From Limnanthes douglasii subsp. nivea (Eukaryota > Streptophyta > Magnoliopsida > Brassicales > Limnanthaceae), in the NCBI GenBank assembly GCA_036936605.1, contig JAUPFV010000002.1:247277305-247341304 (forward strand): DNA of 64,000 nucleotides. The letters run 5' to 3'. The position numbers were made by a program, and so were the translations under genes. The first letter of the stretch is position 1. Every line of letters begins with the position of its first letter. Below are positions 10,870-23,297 of the stretch, one piece after another. Below the pieces are notes generated by a model that was not told where the DNA came from, did not search any database, and worked only from the letters and a program-made list of their open reading frames with translations.

Positions 10870-12800
10870 AATACCATTAATGAGGTATATTTTTTCATGA
10901 TAAAGAGGCTGAGGGAGATGGGATTACATTGCCTAATTCCATTCACACCTTTGAATTATCCTTGAAGATCTCTATTTATTAATATAGAAAAGAAAACATA
11001 ATTTATACAATTGTTTATGAGTTTTTTTAAAGTTGTTATGAAAGCCAAAGGCTTTTATAACATTTAATATAAAGTTATTAGAAATTTTTCCAAAAGCCTT
11101 TGTCATATCAATCTTTAAAATAATGTTGCCTCCTTTTTTTTAATATTATGAATAATTTCTTGAGATAAGAGGATTTGTTCATGGATATTTCTTCCATGAA
11201 CAAAACCTCATTGTTCTTGAGATATTATCTTAGGGAGAATGAAATCTAGTCTATCAGTTAATAATTTTGGAAATAATCCATTGAAAAAGAGCAAATACTT
11301 TTGGTTCTAATGTCTTTCTAACGTTGTGGGTTATCAATCTTAGGTATTAAACATATGGTAGTAGAGAATATACCATTAGGACCAGGTTTTCTATTGAAAT
11401 ATTCTATTATTTCTGAACATAGATCATTATTAATTATAGATCAACAAGACTGATACAATATTGCGTTGAATCCATATGGACCAACAACACTGTTTGTTTC
11501 TAGATTTTTAACTGCTATTTCAATTTCATCAATGATTGGGGTAGCGAAAAGATAGTCATTGTCAGTTTTGGTCACTAAATTAGGGATGATTCCCATTGGA
11601 TCTTCATAAGGCTTAACATGATTATTATTTGTTAAGAGTTCTTTGAAATAAATTATAGCCAATTCACTCATTTTTATTGACCATTAATCCAGTTTATTTC
11701 ATGTTTAATTCTATTGGTTTTATTTTTATTTTATCTTTTTAAAAAAAATTGTGAAATAATGAGGTATTTTTGTCACCTTGTCTGAATACAAATTTGTTTC
11801 TCCCAATATGTTTATTCTCCTGTCAAGAGAAGAATATGTTTAGCCTTAGCTTTGGATAGATTAATCTTGTCCTCTATATGTTCTTGAAATTTGTTTTCAT
11901 GCAATATGAATTCTTGACAAAAGAATTAAATATATTCACTAAGACCTCATGATTCCAAATTTAATTTTCAGTCTTTTTAATTTTTGCCAAAAAACATGTA
12001 AATGAGACCCTGATATAGGGATGTTCCAAGATTCCTCAATAGTTTGATTAAATTCAGTATGTTGTTTCCACATATTTTGAAATCTAATGGATGATTTAGA
12101 TTTAAAATTATTGTTGGATAATGATATAACCATTGGGGTATGGTCGAAACAAGTTTTGGATAAATGTTTAGCTTGAATATATTCAAAATATTCCATAATT
12201 TGAGAATTAATTAAGACTATATCTAATCTTCTCTAACATCTATTATTTTTCCAGGTATATGGAGATCATATAAAGCCAACATCTTCTATAGAGCAGTAAA
12301 ATAATATGTTGTTGAAGTCATCCAGACTTCTTAAACACAATTTTGAGCATGATAGTTGTTTAGTAGCGGTTGTAATATAGTTAAAATCACCCATTATAAT
12401 CCACTTTAGTGGATTGTTGGATATATCTCTTAGATTTTCCTATAAGGGGTACCGTTTTATTCTCTACCATTTGACATGAATTACAGTAACACTGATAGCC
12501 TTATTTATATTTGAGAGAATGAATTTTAAGTGGATGAGCTACTCCTTATTACAGATTACATCCATTCAATAAAGATACTTCCAAATAATCCATATGTGGT
12601 TACTTATCTTTGAAGTTCCATGTTGATATCTAAAAGTTTCTATGGTTTGGTCAAGTCTAGATTCATGAATCATAGCCTATTGTAATACCATGAAGCCTAT
12701 GTTCTTAGATTTAGTTATGGATGTTAGTCTCATAATTGTACTAATATTACCAACCCATCTAGTATTCCAATTAAAAAAACTAATGGTCATTTATATTATA
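10870..12800 (-). pseudogene. LINE ORF2 remnant: APE endonuclease and reverse transcriptase
   Basis: Read on the minus strand from 12800. MTISFFNWNTRWVGN is the endonuclease start ('sWNvRGl'), KWIIMGDFNYI is the GDFN block, YTWKN and LDIVLIN follow, and FDHTPMVISL is the degenerate 'SDH.P' block (S changed to F). The pre-RT linker lies at 12196-11939. At 11671-11441 the RT start reads IDEIEIAVKNLETNSVVGPYGFNAILYQ. It continues through LIPKIDNPQ, TDRLDFILPKIISQEQ and FVHGRNIHEQILLSQE to GIRQCNPISLSLF near 10890, where it ends. Several stops and frameshifts are present and the YxDD core is lost, so the element is truncated inside RT. Confidence 0.8.
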
Positions 12801-13289
12801 GGGGGGTGGATCTTGTGACTCTTTTGGAGTCATTGTTTTATCTTTAATTTTTTTTAACAATTGACTTCTTTTCTTTCTTTTTTACCTCATCTGAAAATTC
12901 TAGTTGTTTGTTAATGGTTCCATATTTCGGATAAACTTGTAAAATACCACTTAAAGTGGATTTTAGTGAGTTCGACACTAGTTCATCTTCAGATGAATCA
13001 TTGAGGCAATTGAATATGTTACCAAACTTTATAGAATGTAGATATTAAATTATTTCTGGATTCATATCTTCTATTGATGTTTTACTATTCGTCAATGGAG
13101 ATATGACCTCTTGACTTTCTATATGAATCTTATTAGATTTTATATTATTATTTCTGCTAATATTCATCTTGTTTTCTAAGATCGATTTAAAGATATCTTT
13201 GATATTTTCTTTGATTATTATTTAATTTAAGATTTCATATTTTAGTTTCTTTAGCAGGCAACTTGGTTTTTTTTCATATCATGTCCTAA

Positions 13290-14015
13290 ATTTATGTTGG
13301 TAATCAGTTTATGTTTACCATTAGATTTTTTATTATATTTTCATTGACTAATATTATATCCAAGATGGAATCAATGTAGACAGTATAATGGTATGTTAGC
13401 ATAAATAATGTTTATCCAATATCCATATTGTTCCCCAAATTATATCCATATTTTATTATTGAGAGGCTTGGATACATCCACTTATATCCAAGTTTGACAA
13501 TAATTATGTTTAGCTAAATTTTTTCCAAGTTTCCAAGCCTGACAATGATAGTTTTTGCTATGTTTTTAATAATGTCCTTATTATATAAGAACACTGGAAT
13601 TTTTAGAAAAGTATCCCAAACGGAAGTTACTGGGAATTCCTTCTTTGGATTAAATCCATGATCTCACTTAATTAATCTCATGGAATGTTGGCCAATTGAT
13701 CACACTCTTCTAGAGGATGTTTAGTTCTTCTTGTTGGGTAAGTTCTATTAATATATGAAATTTATCCCAAATGGTTAAGTTAAATTCACATGATAGTTTT
13801 ATGTTATCCAGAAATGTTTGAATGATTTACAATTTTTTCCTACATAGGAAAAATTTACCTACTAATGTAAATGCAGAAGATTCAAGAATAAAAAAATTAT
13901 CTTTGACAATAAAGTCTACAACCTTGAAGTCTTCTCTTGTTGAAATGTGCACTTCCTTGTGTAGAATATTCTTCCTGATAGTAGTAGTCCTTACTACATT
14001 TTTGTAAGATTTCAT
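13290..14015 (-). pseudogene. LINE ORF1 (DUF4283/zinc-knuckle gag-like) remnant
   Basis: Upstream of ORF2 on the same strand. The 14015-13827 frame ends in SSAFTLVGKFFLCRKKL, matching the 'alVGKf...rP....i' opening of DUF4283. EELNIL, VWDTFLKIPVFLYNKDIIKN (the 'vWvripglPl.lyn...l..ia' block) and IPLYCLH-FHLGYN, a decayed 'yC..C..lGH' zinc knuckle, follow in changing frames. Plant LINE ORF1 proteins bind RNA and precede the endonuclease-RT ORF in just this order. Multiple stops; the 5' limit is uncertain. Confidence 0.6.
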
Positions 14016-14690
14016 CTTATTGTTGTTGTGTCATGTTGTCAAGATAGTCTTATTAAAAGGTGGGAATCTGTCTTCATATATCTGTGAAGAATCTTCATTA
14101 TGTCATCTTCTTTTTGTGGTATAAGTTAGTTTTAAGTTTTCTCCATCTCATATGCATCTTCTTTTTTTATTTTTTCTTTGTTGGAGTTCAAGGCCTTTTT
14201 TTGTCAGATGATGAATTGTCTGGTTCTATAGTATATTCCTCCATTTATTGAGATGTTAACTTGATTTAAAATTTCCTCAATTTATTTTTGGAAACCCTCG
14301 ATTACATTATTTTTCGTTGTTGATATCACCACTGATGAACCTTTTTCTTGTGATTCGTTTTCTAATTCTTTAAATCTTATCAACGATTTCTTATGACAAA
14401 CAATTCTGACCTAGATAGTTCATTCACAAACCATAGATCTCCTTCTTGTTTTCTTATGAGAAGACTCATGTATCTTCTTTTTTATCGAGAGATTCTATGC
14501 TGAGAGAATTTTCTTATTCAATTTCTTAATAGATATCTTCAGAGGTTTCGATTTTGATTCAAGGAAGGGTTTTCCTCAGAAGGGTGAGGTACTCTTTCTT
14601 GGAGCGAACCACTCTTTCTCTCTTATCATGCTCACTTTCATTTAGATGTGGATTTAGTTAATGATTTGTCATACATTATTATAAGAAGCT
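14016..14690. other. Junction between LINE and Gypsy remnants
   Basis: AT-rich DNA with no recognised domain. It may contain the decayed 5' end of the minus-strand LINE ORF1. Confidence 0.35.
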
Positions 14691-15028
14691 GACCGTTAAT
14701 CTATTTTTCACTAATGATGGTATGAAAGGAGTCGTCACTCCTCATGAAGATGCGTTGATTATTAGTTTGGATATTTCATGGGTCATAGTTACTCGTGTTC
14801 TTAAAAATAATGGCAACTTGACTAACATTTTCTTCAAGAAACGTTATGATAAGATAATTGAGGTGCTGTCATTCAAGCCGACTAATAGGAAATTATTGGG
14901 TTAGGAAGGTAAATGTTTTAGTGATTATTGGGTATGGTAATACCAAAAAACCTGTGTGAACTCAGTTTATATTAATTTATTTTCCAATTCTTTATAATAA
15001 AATTATTAGTCGACCATGGTTGACCAGA
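14691..15028 (+). pseudogene. Gypsy aspartic protease region
   Basis: FTNDGMKGVVTPHEDALIIS (14707 on) matches the Gypsy block 'ItF...Dl.gv..PHnDALVis'. VIVTRVLKNNGNLTNIFF corresponds to 'v.RiLvDnGSSadil', where the catalytic D-x-G-S reads N-N-G-N, so the protease is dead. A later YNKIISRPWLT is the 'YN.ilGRpwL' block that closes the domain. It lies immediately upstream of and collinear with the reverse transcriptase that follows. Confidence 0.75.
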
Positions 15029-15044
15029 GGGGGGGGGGGGGGGG
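15029..15044. repeat. Uninterrupted run of 16 G
   Basis: Sixteen consecutive G directly after the protease end block; the longest homopurine run in the window. Either a slippage-prone tract or an assembly artefact. Confidence 0.9.
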
Positions 15045-15251
15045 TGATGAGTTTGAAAAAAAGGTTGACGATCCTAGATAAGAGGTGTAATATGATGGGT
15101 GCTTGTATGAAGTGGAAGAAGAAGAATTATTGATTGAAAAAGTGCTTAAAGTTGGAAGTCAATTGAGTCCATATTTTAAAGTAAACTGGTAAATTTGGTA
15201 AGACATAATGAAGATGATGTTTTTTGTTAGAATGTTGATGATATTACCAGG

Positions 15252-15821
15252 GTGAGTTCGTTGAACATTTTTCCTGAGTTCGTAATTGATAGAAAAATGA
15301 GGTCGGTTTTTCAAAAGAGGAGGATTTTTTCTCAAGACAATGTGGAGGATATCTTCAAGGAACTAGAAAGGTTTATGAGGCTCAATCATATATGGGAATC
15401 GAAGTACCCGACGTGGCTAGCTAATTCAGTTTTGGTGAAGAATGTTTTTTTGCAATGGATGATGTGTGTGAATTTTACTTATCTTAATAAGGCTTGTCAT
15501 TAAGATGTATTTCCCTTGGCTAAAATTGAACATTTTGTGGATTCAACTTCCGGTTATGAGTTCTTGTCATTTATGGATGTATATTTATGGTACAATGAAA
15601 TTTAGATGCATCCGAATGATGAAAAACATACTACGTTTCAAACAGAGAAGGGTTTTTATTGTTATAAAGTAATGAATTTTAGTTTTAAAAATAATATATT
15701 AACTTATCAAAGTTTGGTTAATCAAAATTTTGAGAAGCAATTGGGAAATAATATGGAAGCATACATAGATGACATGATCGTCAAAAGGATCGACAACTTT
15801 ATGTTATGTTTGAAATTTTAG
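15252..15821 (+). pseudogene. Gypsy reverse transcriptase
   Basis: Starts at the block VFQKRRIFSQDNVEDIFKEL ('v.QKrR.f......i..Ev'), then YPTWLANSVLVKN, WMMCVNFTYLNKACH ('WRmCvDftdLNkACp'), VDSTSGYEFLSFMDVY, MHPNDEKHTTFQTEKGFYCY and YQSLVNQNFEKQLG. It ends with MEAYIDDMIVK, an intact Y-x-DD active site. Stops at 15501, 15605 and 15820 and lost pieces make it a pseudogene. It polymerised cDNA from Gypsy RNA; the family is the plant Tat/Athila/Ogre-like group judged from 'PTWLAN' and 'MEVYiDDM'. Confidence 0.85.
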
Positions 15822-16599
15822 GGATTTAAGAATATTTTTTGTTAAGTTGATTCCTATCAAGTGTTATTTAGAGTTTGAAGTGGAAGATCACCTTGCATGT
15901 TGTAAAAAAGAATGGAACTGAAGCTGATCCTGAGACACTTAAGATATTATTAAACACATAGCCTCTGAGAACCATCAAGGAAGTATAAATATTGATGGGG
16001 TGTTTAGGGAGTTTATCTTGGTTTATTACAAAATCATATGACAAAGGTTATCTCTTTTTCCAAATCCTTAAGGGAGATACAAAATTATGTTAGAATAAAG
16101 AGTGTGATGTAACATTTCGTGTTTTAAAAAATAGTTGATTTTTGTAGAGATTATGTCATCCCCAATAATAGGTGCATATTTATACCTTTATCTTTCTTTG
16201 TCTAGTCATATGGTAATTTCTGTGTTGATTAGATAAGTTCATAAAATGCAACTGGTTACTATGTGAGTAAAAGTTTAATTGAGGCTAAAAACGATATCTC
16301 AATTTTGAAAAGTTGGCTTTAAGTTTGGTTGTAGCTGCAAGAAAAATGAGTATCTTATTTCCAAAGTAATAGTATCATTGTATGGATATCTTTTGCTTTG
16401 GTAAAGATTTTGTAGAATTCAGATGTCTCTAGAAGACTCACGCAGTTGTCGGTAGAATTTGGATAATATGACATTGTATATGAACCTCGTACTATGACTA
16501 AATCACATACATAGGCAAATTTCATAAGCGACTTCAGTGGTAAAAGAATAAAATAATAATGAGGGTGCAAGGCCCGATAGAGCGGGGGATTTTGCATGT

Positions 16600-16985
16600 A
16601 TAGTCTAGGTGGATGGAGCTTCAGATATTAATGGAGGTGGAGTAGGAATAATTCTAAAAATGCCACTTGGTGATGAAATTAAAGAGCCGATAAAATTTGG
16701 ATTCTATGTTACCAATAATATTGATGATTATAAGGTTGTGTTAGGAGGTTTGAAGCTACTTCGTATTTGTGGAGCAAAAAATCATTCAGGTAATATCATA
16801 TTAGTAATTAGTAATAAGTCAAGTTAGTGGTTTTTATTAGGCCAAACATGAAAGTATGAGGGGTTATTTGGATGTTTTAAAAGAATGGGAAAATAAATTT
16901 GAAAAGGTTGAATTAAAGCAGATTATTCGTCTTCATAATTCGGTTGCTTATTCGTTAGCGAAGGTAACAGTAATGTAGTAATCCG
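16600..16985 (+). pseudogene. Gypsy RNase H domain
   Basis: VDGASDINGGGVGIILKMP (16609 on) is the 'yVDGASn..GsGaGiiL.sP' start of the plant Gypsy RNase H, followed by IKFGFYVTNNIDDYKVVLGGLKLLRICG ('F.atNN.AEYEallaGL.la...g'). After the stop near 16826 a second frame supplies GYLDVLKEWENKFEKVELKQI and NSVAYSLAKV ('N..ADaLAk'). The first catalytic Asp is kept, but the Glu in 'AEYEA' reads D-D-Y-K-V. The stretch 15830-16600 between RT and RNase H is a scrambled tether with no long frame. Confidence 0.75.
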
Positions 16986-17029
16986 CTAATTATTGTTATG
17001 AAATATTATTTGTTGAGGAATGAGATTAA

Positions 17030-17475
17030 AAAAATAAATATTTTATATATGGAAGTGGCTAGTGATTGGAGGCATGAGTACTTGTAATTTTTGAGAGATT
17101 GGGTACTTCCAAATGATAAATCCAAAGCTCGTGCATTAAGAATTCAGGTAACTAAATACATTACATGTTATGATGTACTTTATAGAAAACGTTCGTTGAG
17201 GTATTTTTTACGTTGTTCGAATAAGGAAGAGGTATTGTATTTATGAGATTTACATGGAGGTGTTTTCAGGGCTCATTGTGGGTATAAAAGTTTGATCAAA
17301 CAATTTATTTTTGTGTGTTTTTACAGACTAATATTGCGGTTGTTGTTCAAGGGTGTAATGATGGTACATTGTATGTTACAACATTTTACGAGCGAATCTA
17401 TGAATATATTTCTAGTGTTGTGTCATTTTGATAAATGGTATGATATGAAGGGTAACATATTAAAGCATCATTGAA
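17030..17475 (+). pseudogene. Gypsy integrase zinc-binding region, degraded
   Basis: YEIYMEVASD-like and 'W...Y......LP' pieces lead to VLYL-DLHGGVF-RAHCGYKSLIKQ, matching the integrase N terminus 'H.g.cG.H.ggr.L..ki'. A shifted frame gives DGTLYVTTF. The catalytic core is only hinted at further on ('CVILINGM'). Identification rests on order and spacing after the RNase H domain. Confidence 0.55.
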
Positions 17476-17694
17476 ATATTCAACATTTGACGATTTATAA
17501 ACAAAATTTGTAAGATGGTTGTGCGTTTTTTCCTTTCTAGTGACACGAGAATGTTTTTAATAAGGCGTGTTATAAAGTTGGTTCATCAACACAATTTATT
17601 TTTTGCTCATCCAAGATATTTGAATTGGTTCGGAGCGTCACAAGATAGATAAAGAAAATGAAGTTACATTAGGGGGTATATAGAACTATAATAT
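17476..17694. other. Decayed Gypsy tail
   Basis: Probably the rest of the integrase; no frame I can defend. Confidence 0.3.
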
Positions 17695-18050
17695 GCGATT
17701 ATGAATAATAAACCAAGCTTAAGATCGAATAACCAAACAGTTACTCAAGTGGCCATTATATGTCTTGACATAATAGTCAACTCAGCAATTATGGTTAATA
17801 AAACAAGTCTAAGGTTGAACAAAAATGTTACGCAAGTGACCATACTGTGCCCTGACGTAATAGTCAAAATAGAGATTATGGTTAAAAAACAAGTCTAAGG
17901 TTGAAAAACCAAAAGTGTACACATATGGTTATATTGTGCTTTGATCTAATTGTCAACTCGCGATTATGGTTGATAAAAGCTATAAAAAAAATTGAAAATG
18001 GTTATGTAAGTGGCCATACTGAGCCTTGACCTAAAACTTCAAAGATATAT
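17695..18050. repeat. ~88-bp tandem repeat, four copies
   Basis: GATTATGGTTAATAAAACAAGTCTAAGGTTGAA-type units begin at about 17698, 17788, 17876 and 17962. Each unit carries CAAGTGACCATACTGTG and CCTGACGTAATAGTCAA blocks. Confidence 0.8.
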
Positions 18051-18400
18051 ACCGCCCCACAATAAAAAGAGAATATATGAAGATTTTACCAAATCTAAGT
18101 TAAGTAAAGATACAAAAATTATTGTTAATCCTCACTAACCAATTTTTCATATCAGTAAGAGTTTCTTTTCAGAAATAAAAAGTTCATCAGAAACACAAAA
18201 CTTGGTTAGACATTGATAAAAAATTCATTAGAAAATATAAAACATAAGACAGATAGAGATAAAGATAAAATGGAAACTATTGGCATTTGAATAAAAAGTA
18301 AAATATTCAAGGTTCAACGCAAATAAAGCATAGTTAGGAATTTATATTATAGATATTTATTTAGAGTATCTTAAAAATAACATTCAAACAAATAAAATGT
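18051..18400. other. AT-rich spacer
   Basis: No feature recognised. Confidence 0.35.
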
Positions 18401-21000
18401 TCAATATTTTAGCACCTCGTCATTGTTGTTGTTGATAACCTTGATAGTTGGAGAATTTGCAGTTGGGGCTTCGTAATCTTTTATCTTGGGTTTTGTGCTG
18501 TTGTCGGGTTGCATCTCAAACGTTGTTGTTTCTTCACTTCTCTCTTTTTCATTAAGGACCATATGAGATGTTTGTTTGATAGGCTCAACATCTTTTTCTA
18601 TGTTTGCATTTTTATCTTTTAGAGCTGACAGTTCTAAAAGTCTGTTAAGGTGTTCATCTTGGGTAACAACTCTTATAGGTCTCAAAACTTAATGTTAGGG
18701 TTTGCATTTAAAATTTACAAGATAATTTATTTTTGACTCACTTTATTAAAGCTTCAGCTACAACAAAAGCGTATTCTTCTCTCTTAGTTATAATCTCGAG
18801 AGTGTTACCCTCAACATCTTCTACAATCTTTTTAATTTCTCTATTTTTAGTTCTCTTGAAATCAATAAATTTTTGTTTAAGTACTTTAATTTCCGAGTTT
18901 AAAGCAGAGATTAGAGCAATTGAGTTCCAATTTTAATGCTTAAACCTTTGTTTTAGTTAGAGAGAGTAGTGTTTTGAGAGATCATATTGGTGTTTCGAGT
19001 GGTCAAAGAAGTACCTTATTTAATTTAATTCTGCATTTTGGGTGAGTAATTCTTTCTTTTCAGCAATAACGATATTTTTCTCAGCATGGATAGTAACAAC
19101 AGAGTTATCAACATTTTTTTTTCATTCTCTCATGAGCTTATTTAACCATGTGCATTCCTTGTTGAAAAGCTAAAAAATCTCTTATTTGTTCCCTATAATC
19201 AATCAAAATAGTTTCTGGTTGGAAGTTGGCCATGGCATCCATGTCGTGAGGATTTATCGTCATATAGGAAACTGGTATTAAATTTTTTATACGCTCAAAA
19301 AATAATAATAATAACTATGAATCAAAAAATATTGAAATATGCAATGTTTTTAAAAAGAAGGGGGGAGTTTAATATTGAAAACAAAACTCTAATTAGATTT
19401 CAAAATTTCCTCCGAATGATATCAGATGTGTTCCTATTTTTGTATTGAGCCATGTTAGGAAAATGTGAAAGTTAATGAGATATGATTAAAGTTAGAGATG
19501 TAATAGAAACAAAGACAAGTTCTCTTATGATAAACTGGTTGTCGATATTCCGCATAAAATTGGGGTTCTAATGGATGTTAAACTTACGTTAAGGCATTGG
19601 TGTTGATTTTCTAGTAAATTTGTTTTGACTTTCGATCATGGGATGGTCCACATATATCATGAATGATTTTTTGCTGTTTGTTTCTTGATTAGATTGGTCA
19701 TATGGAGATGGTAAATTTTTTCAGCATCCTTGTTGATGGGACCCTCAGTATTGGATTTGGTAGCACGAGTATTGGTGGGATTAGTGCGATCAGTTTTGAT
19801 GTTGGGGAGGTGGTGGTGTTCTTGGTATTTTTTTTCTATAAGGGTTTGTTGTCTAGAACGGGATTTATGTCTTCATTGTCGTTAAGATTGTTTTCTTTTG
19901 ACAAGAGGAGGTAATTTAATTTTTTTTTTAGGCTCATCATTCTTAGAAGCGGGAATTGAGTCGATGGTGATACTTTTTTTCTTTGGAAAATTTTTTCTTA
20001 TGAAAGCATTGAAAGCATTAACGTTGTTTACATCATTCGTTATCTTTTTTTTAGAATATTTATGCCGATACCTTGGTGACTATGGTTCTGTACTCGTTTT
20101 CGGAGTATGGAGAAAGCTCTTTCAGTTATTAACGTTTATCCAGTTTTGTGAATTATTGGTTTACCATCGGCACTCATGGTGATTTCTTGTAGAGGTCAAA
20201 GTGGAACTTAGATGTAGTTTTCAGGTGTGAAAAAATAATGGATATCAGATTGGTAGATGGGTCTGGTGGTAACATACATAATCTATAGAGGCTTTTCATC
20301 GTCAAAGAATTTGTTCAAAGTTTTGAACTTTGTTCGGGTATGCAAAACAAGAAAGAAGTCAAAGGAGTTTGTTAGACAATTAAAACAACATATTATATGC
20401 TAAAATTAACTTGAATAGATCATATATTATGTGTTTGCATCAACCTTCTTTCTATCTGACCAAATCTGTTAGTAAGATTTATAGAATTTAAAATTCTGGT
20501 TACATAGATAACATCTATTTTTAGTTGTGGTCAAATGAGGGTGGACTGATAATTCGATTAGAGTCTCTTAAAGTGAAAAAATAGAAAAAAATGTCTTGAA
20601 GTTTTTTTATTTTGACATTGGAAAAGAAAAAATTAAGGGGAACATTTATGTATAAAAGTATTGAAATCAGGATTATGCGAAGTAATATGTGCCATCAGTT
20701 AGCTGTTAGTTGGATGAGACAAATTCAAATGTGTTTAAATAAATTTGCAATATAAGGATGAAATGGTAATTGAATACCTCATTCAAACAAAATAATAAAA
20801 AAACAGATTTCATCTTCACTTGTATGATGGGGTAAGTCGCCAACTTTAGACGACGAGTTGTTATATAATAGGTGATACTATACTCAAACCTAAACTGTTG
20901 ATGATATTTTTCAGACATATATTTATAGAGTTTGGTTTTGTTACTGAAGAATTCTTGTAACAAATTCGGTCTTCTACCACGTCCTTTGGAAGTTCTTCAC
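18401..21000 (-). pseudogene. 'Putative gypsy type transposon' (Transposase_28-like) protein relic
   Basis: Read on the minus strand from about 21000. EDEICFFIILFE, then LPFHPYIANLF, QLTANSWHILL (one stop inside) match the PF04195-type pattern 'lPl.pf...ll......aP.QL.PNsw..l.gF' of plant gag-like proteins. Further on come MSADGKPIIHKTG and ITERAFSIL, then a basic stretch (NDEPKKKIKLPPLVKRKQS, about 19960-19900). A coiled-coil section follows (MDAMANFQPETILIDYREQ; AEKNIVIAEKKELLTQNAEL; ALNSEIKVLKQKFIDFKRTK; 19250-18770) and finally a 94-codon C-terminal stretch at 18685-18401 rich in Glu, Lys and Asn. The domain order fits that family, but there are many stops, so function is lost. The family assignment comes from one block and is moderate. 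Confidence 0.5.
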
Positions 21001-21755
21001 GACTAGATCTACATGGTTTTTTTAGGGTGTAATTTCTATGGAAGGTTGTTTCTTGGTATATTTTCTCTCATTAGTGACATTTTTTCTTAAGAAAAATGAG
21101 AAGAGGTATTAATAAATTTCATCAGAAATTAAAAGTGGAGTCATATTAGATTTCCAGTACTATGGCTCTGAAGTATAGATAATTTTTCCTTTAAAAGATA
21201 GGAGGATAAATTTTGATGTAGTAAAACCTTTATATTAAGAAACATAGAATGATGAAAAATAGATTAGATATAGTAGATACATGTTGAAGGGAAAGTTGAA
21301 AATTTGATCTCTGGAATTTCGATGAAGGCAATATGAACATAGAGGAAGATATGGAAGAGTGGTAAATGGTATAAATGACTTGTTTATGAGTGAAAAGGTT
21401 AACGATTAATTGTTAAAGTATCTTGATAGTTAGATTATAATAAAATTAATAGTGAGATTAGTCTTAACAAAGTGAAAGAATGTTAAGATTATATAATTTA
21501 ATGATTAACGTTATGGTAGTGTTTGTGACAAATGTCAATATAGTGAGGCATATGCTACATTGGTAAAAATGCTTATATAAATCAATTATTACAAGATCGT
21601 ATAATTTTTATCTTTAGTCTTTTACATAAATTATTTAAATAAACAATCTGTTTTAAGGACTACGGGGAGTCCTGATAAGGCTATATTCCACATACAATAT
21701 GTGTATTATTTAAATGAGGTAAATAAAGCTAATAAATAAATAAGATACAGGAAAC
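21001..21755. other. AT-rich spacer
   Basis: No coding block, repeat or RNA gene recognised. Confidence 0.35.
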
Positions 21756-22095
21756 ATGATGAGGACCGTATAACTAGGGGTTAAAACGAGAACATGAAGT
21801 GGAACATGACGAAGATCATACTCGGAGATATGACAAAGACCATACTCAGAGATATGACGAGGGCCATATGCCAAAGGTAAAACGATAACTTTAAGTGGAA
21901 TATGACGAGGATTATATTCAGAGATAGGACAAGGTTCATATGTTAAAGGACTAAGATGACGGAATGAAGTAGAACAAGACGAGGGTCATATTCAAAGACA
22001 TGACAATGGTCACATGCAGGGTCATAACCATGGTGAAATTCAAAGTAATGACGAAGATTGCATTCAAAGTTATAACGAGGGATGTATGAAGATAA
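21756..22095. repeat. Tandem repeat of GAGATATGACGAGGGCCATAT-type units
   Basis: A 27-bp unit (ATGACGAGGaCCATAtTCagAG) is repeated about nine times. It is organised into larger ~75-100-bp units starting at AAGTGGAACATGACGAAGAT (21797), AAGTGGAATATGACGAGGAT (21894) and AAGTAGAACAAGACGAGGGT (21967). No coding frame. Confidence 0.75.
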
Positions 22096-22982
22096 AACGA
22101 ACAAGTGTAAAATTTTGTTGGACGGTGATAACCGTTTTATAGATATCATTATATAAGAAGTTATCAATAAAGTTTGTTAAACGGTTATAAGAGAATTGCA
22201 CATGTAATTTAGTGATGGGTAGAATATCTTATTTAAATTTTATAAATAAAAATTAAAATCCTCGCTTATAAACTGACCATATATTTTTAATAAAAAACAA
22301 TAATATTATAGAGAACCTTTTTATTTTAACAATATTATATATTTTCCTTAACTTCGTAACTAACAATGTTTACAATAAGTTAGACTATTAAATTTTTAAT
22401 TTTTTCACGACAAAATATTGCATAATTTTATTATCTTATAAAATTTTAAAGAGCTATATGTGAAGTTACAAACTAATCTAGACATTGTGTGAAATTATAA
22501 TTTTATAAAGTGATAAACCAAATGGATAATGTTAACTGTTTTTCAATCCGAACTATATTAAAAAACATCCGAACTATGTTAAATATTTTATATCTTAAAA
22601 TTTTAGAAAAACAAAAAAAATTACTTTGATAATAACCTCATACGACTATGGTAATTTTACTTGATACTGTTTTACCTTGCAATCACCAATAGCACTTGCA
22701 AAAGCTATTGTTGGTATACATATAAACGGTCTTTTAAGCCTAATAATATCTCGACTTTCTTCACTCTAGGTTTAAATGTTAGAACAGGTGTGTTTATTTA
22801 AATTGTAAAAAACATATAATTTACGTACTCGTGTGTACATTATTCTTTTTCTTTCTTTTGTTATTACAGTTTGGTTGAGTCAAGACATGTTGCGACAAAC
22901 ACATGTTCAGGATGGTGTATTAATTGTGAGTTTTGGTTTACGTCAACTTACCCTATTTTTTTTATGTAAAAGTTCTTAAATA
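22096..22982. other. AT-rich spacer flanking the MULE
   Basis: Nothing supportable except plain AT-rich DNA up to the MULE target site. Confidence 0.35.
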
Positions 22983-22991
22983 TTTTTTTAA
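22983..22991. repeat. MULE target-site duplication, left copy
   Basis: TTTTTTTAA directly precedes the left end GGAAAATGTCACACTAAATA. The identical 9-mer follows the right end at 36951-36959. Nine bases is the Mutator-superfamily length. Confidence 0.8.
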
Positions 22992-23046
22992 GGAAAATGT
23001 CACACTAAATACCTTCTCACCAAACTTATTATCATCTAGTACCCCA
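22992..23046 (+). repeat. MULE left terminal inverted repeat
   Basis: Begins GGAAAATGTCACACTAAATA and ends with TCATCTAGTACCCC. It aligns with the inverted right end through GGAAAA-GT, TAAATACCTT-TCA and the AGTACCC block, with gaps. Confidence 0.65.
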
Positions 23047-23297
23047 ACTATTTTCTATGCCTACTAAATACACATCTCACCAAAGTAATTCCTTTCTAAT
23101 ACCCAGTTAATATTTCCCTTCCTCAAATGCCCTCAAATGTGTCAGATTATTTTCGAATCACAATTCAAATTTTGAATTTTCAATAGTACAACCTACTCTG
23201 CTATTTTGAAAAGTAGAAATGAACCTATACTTTTATCTGAAGAAACCATTTTCAATCAATCTCGTTGTTTAAACTGATTTCCTTCTTCAGATTAGAG

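Noticed and set aside
19702..20182. Phe/Leu-rich plus-strand frames that look like membrane proteins
   Set aside because: They are the antisense of Lys- and Glu-rich codons (AAA/GAA read as TTT/TTC) of the minus-strand relic.
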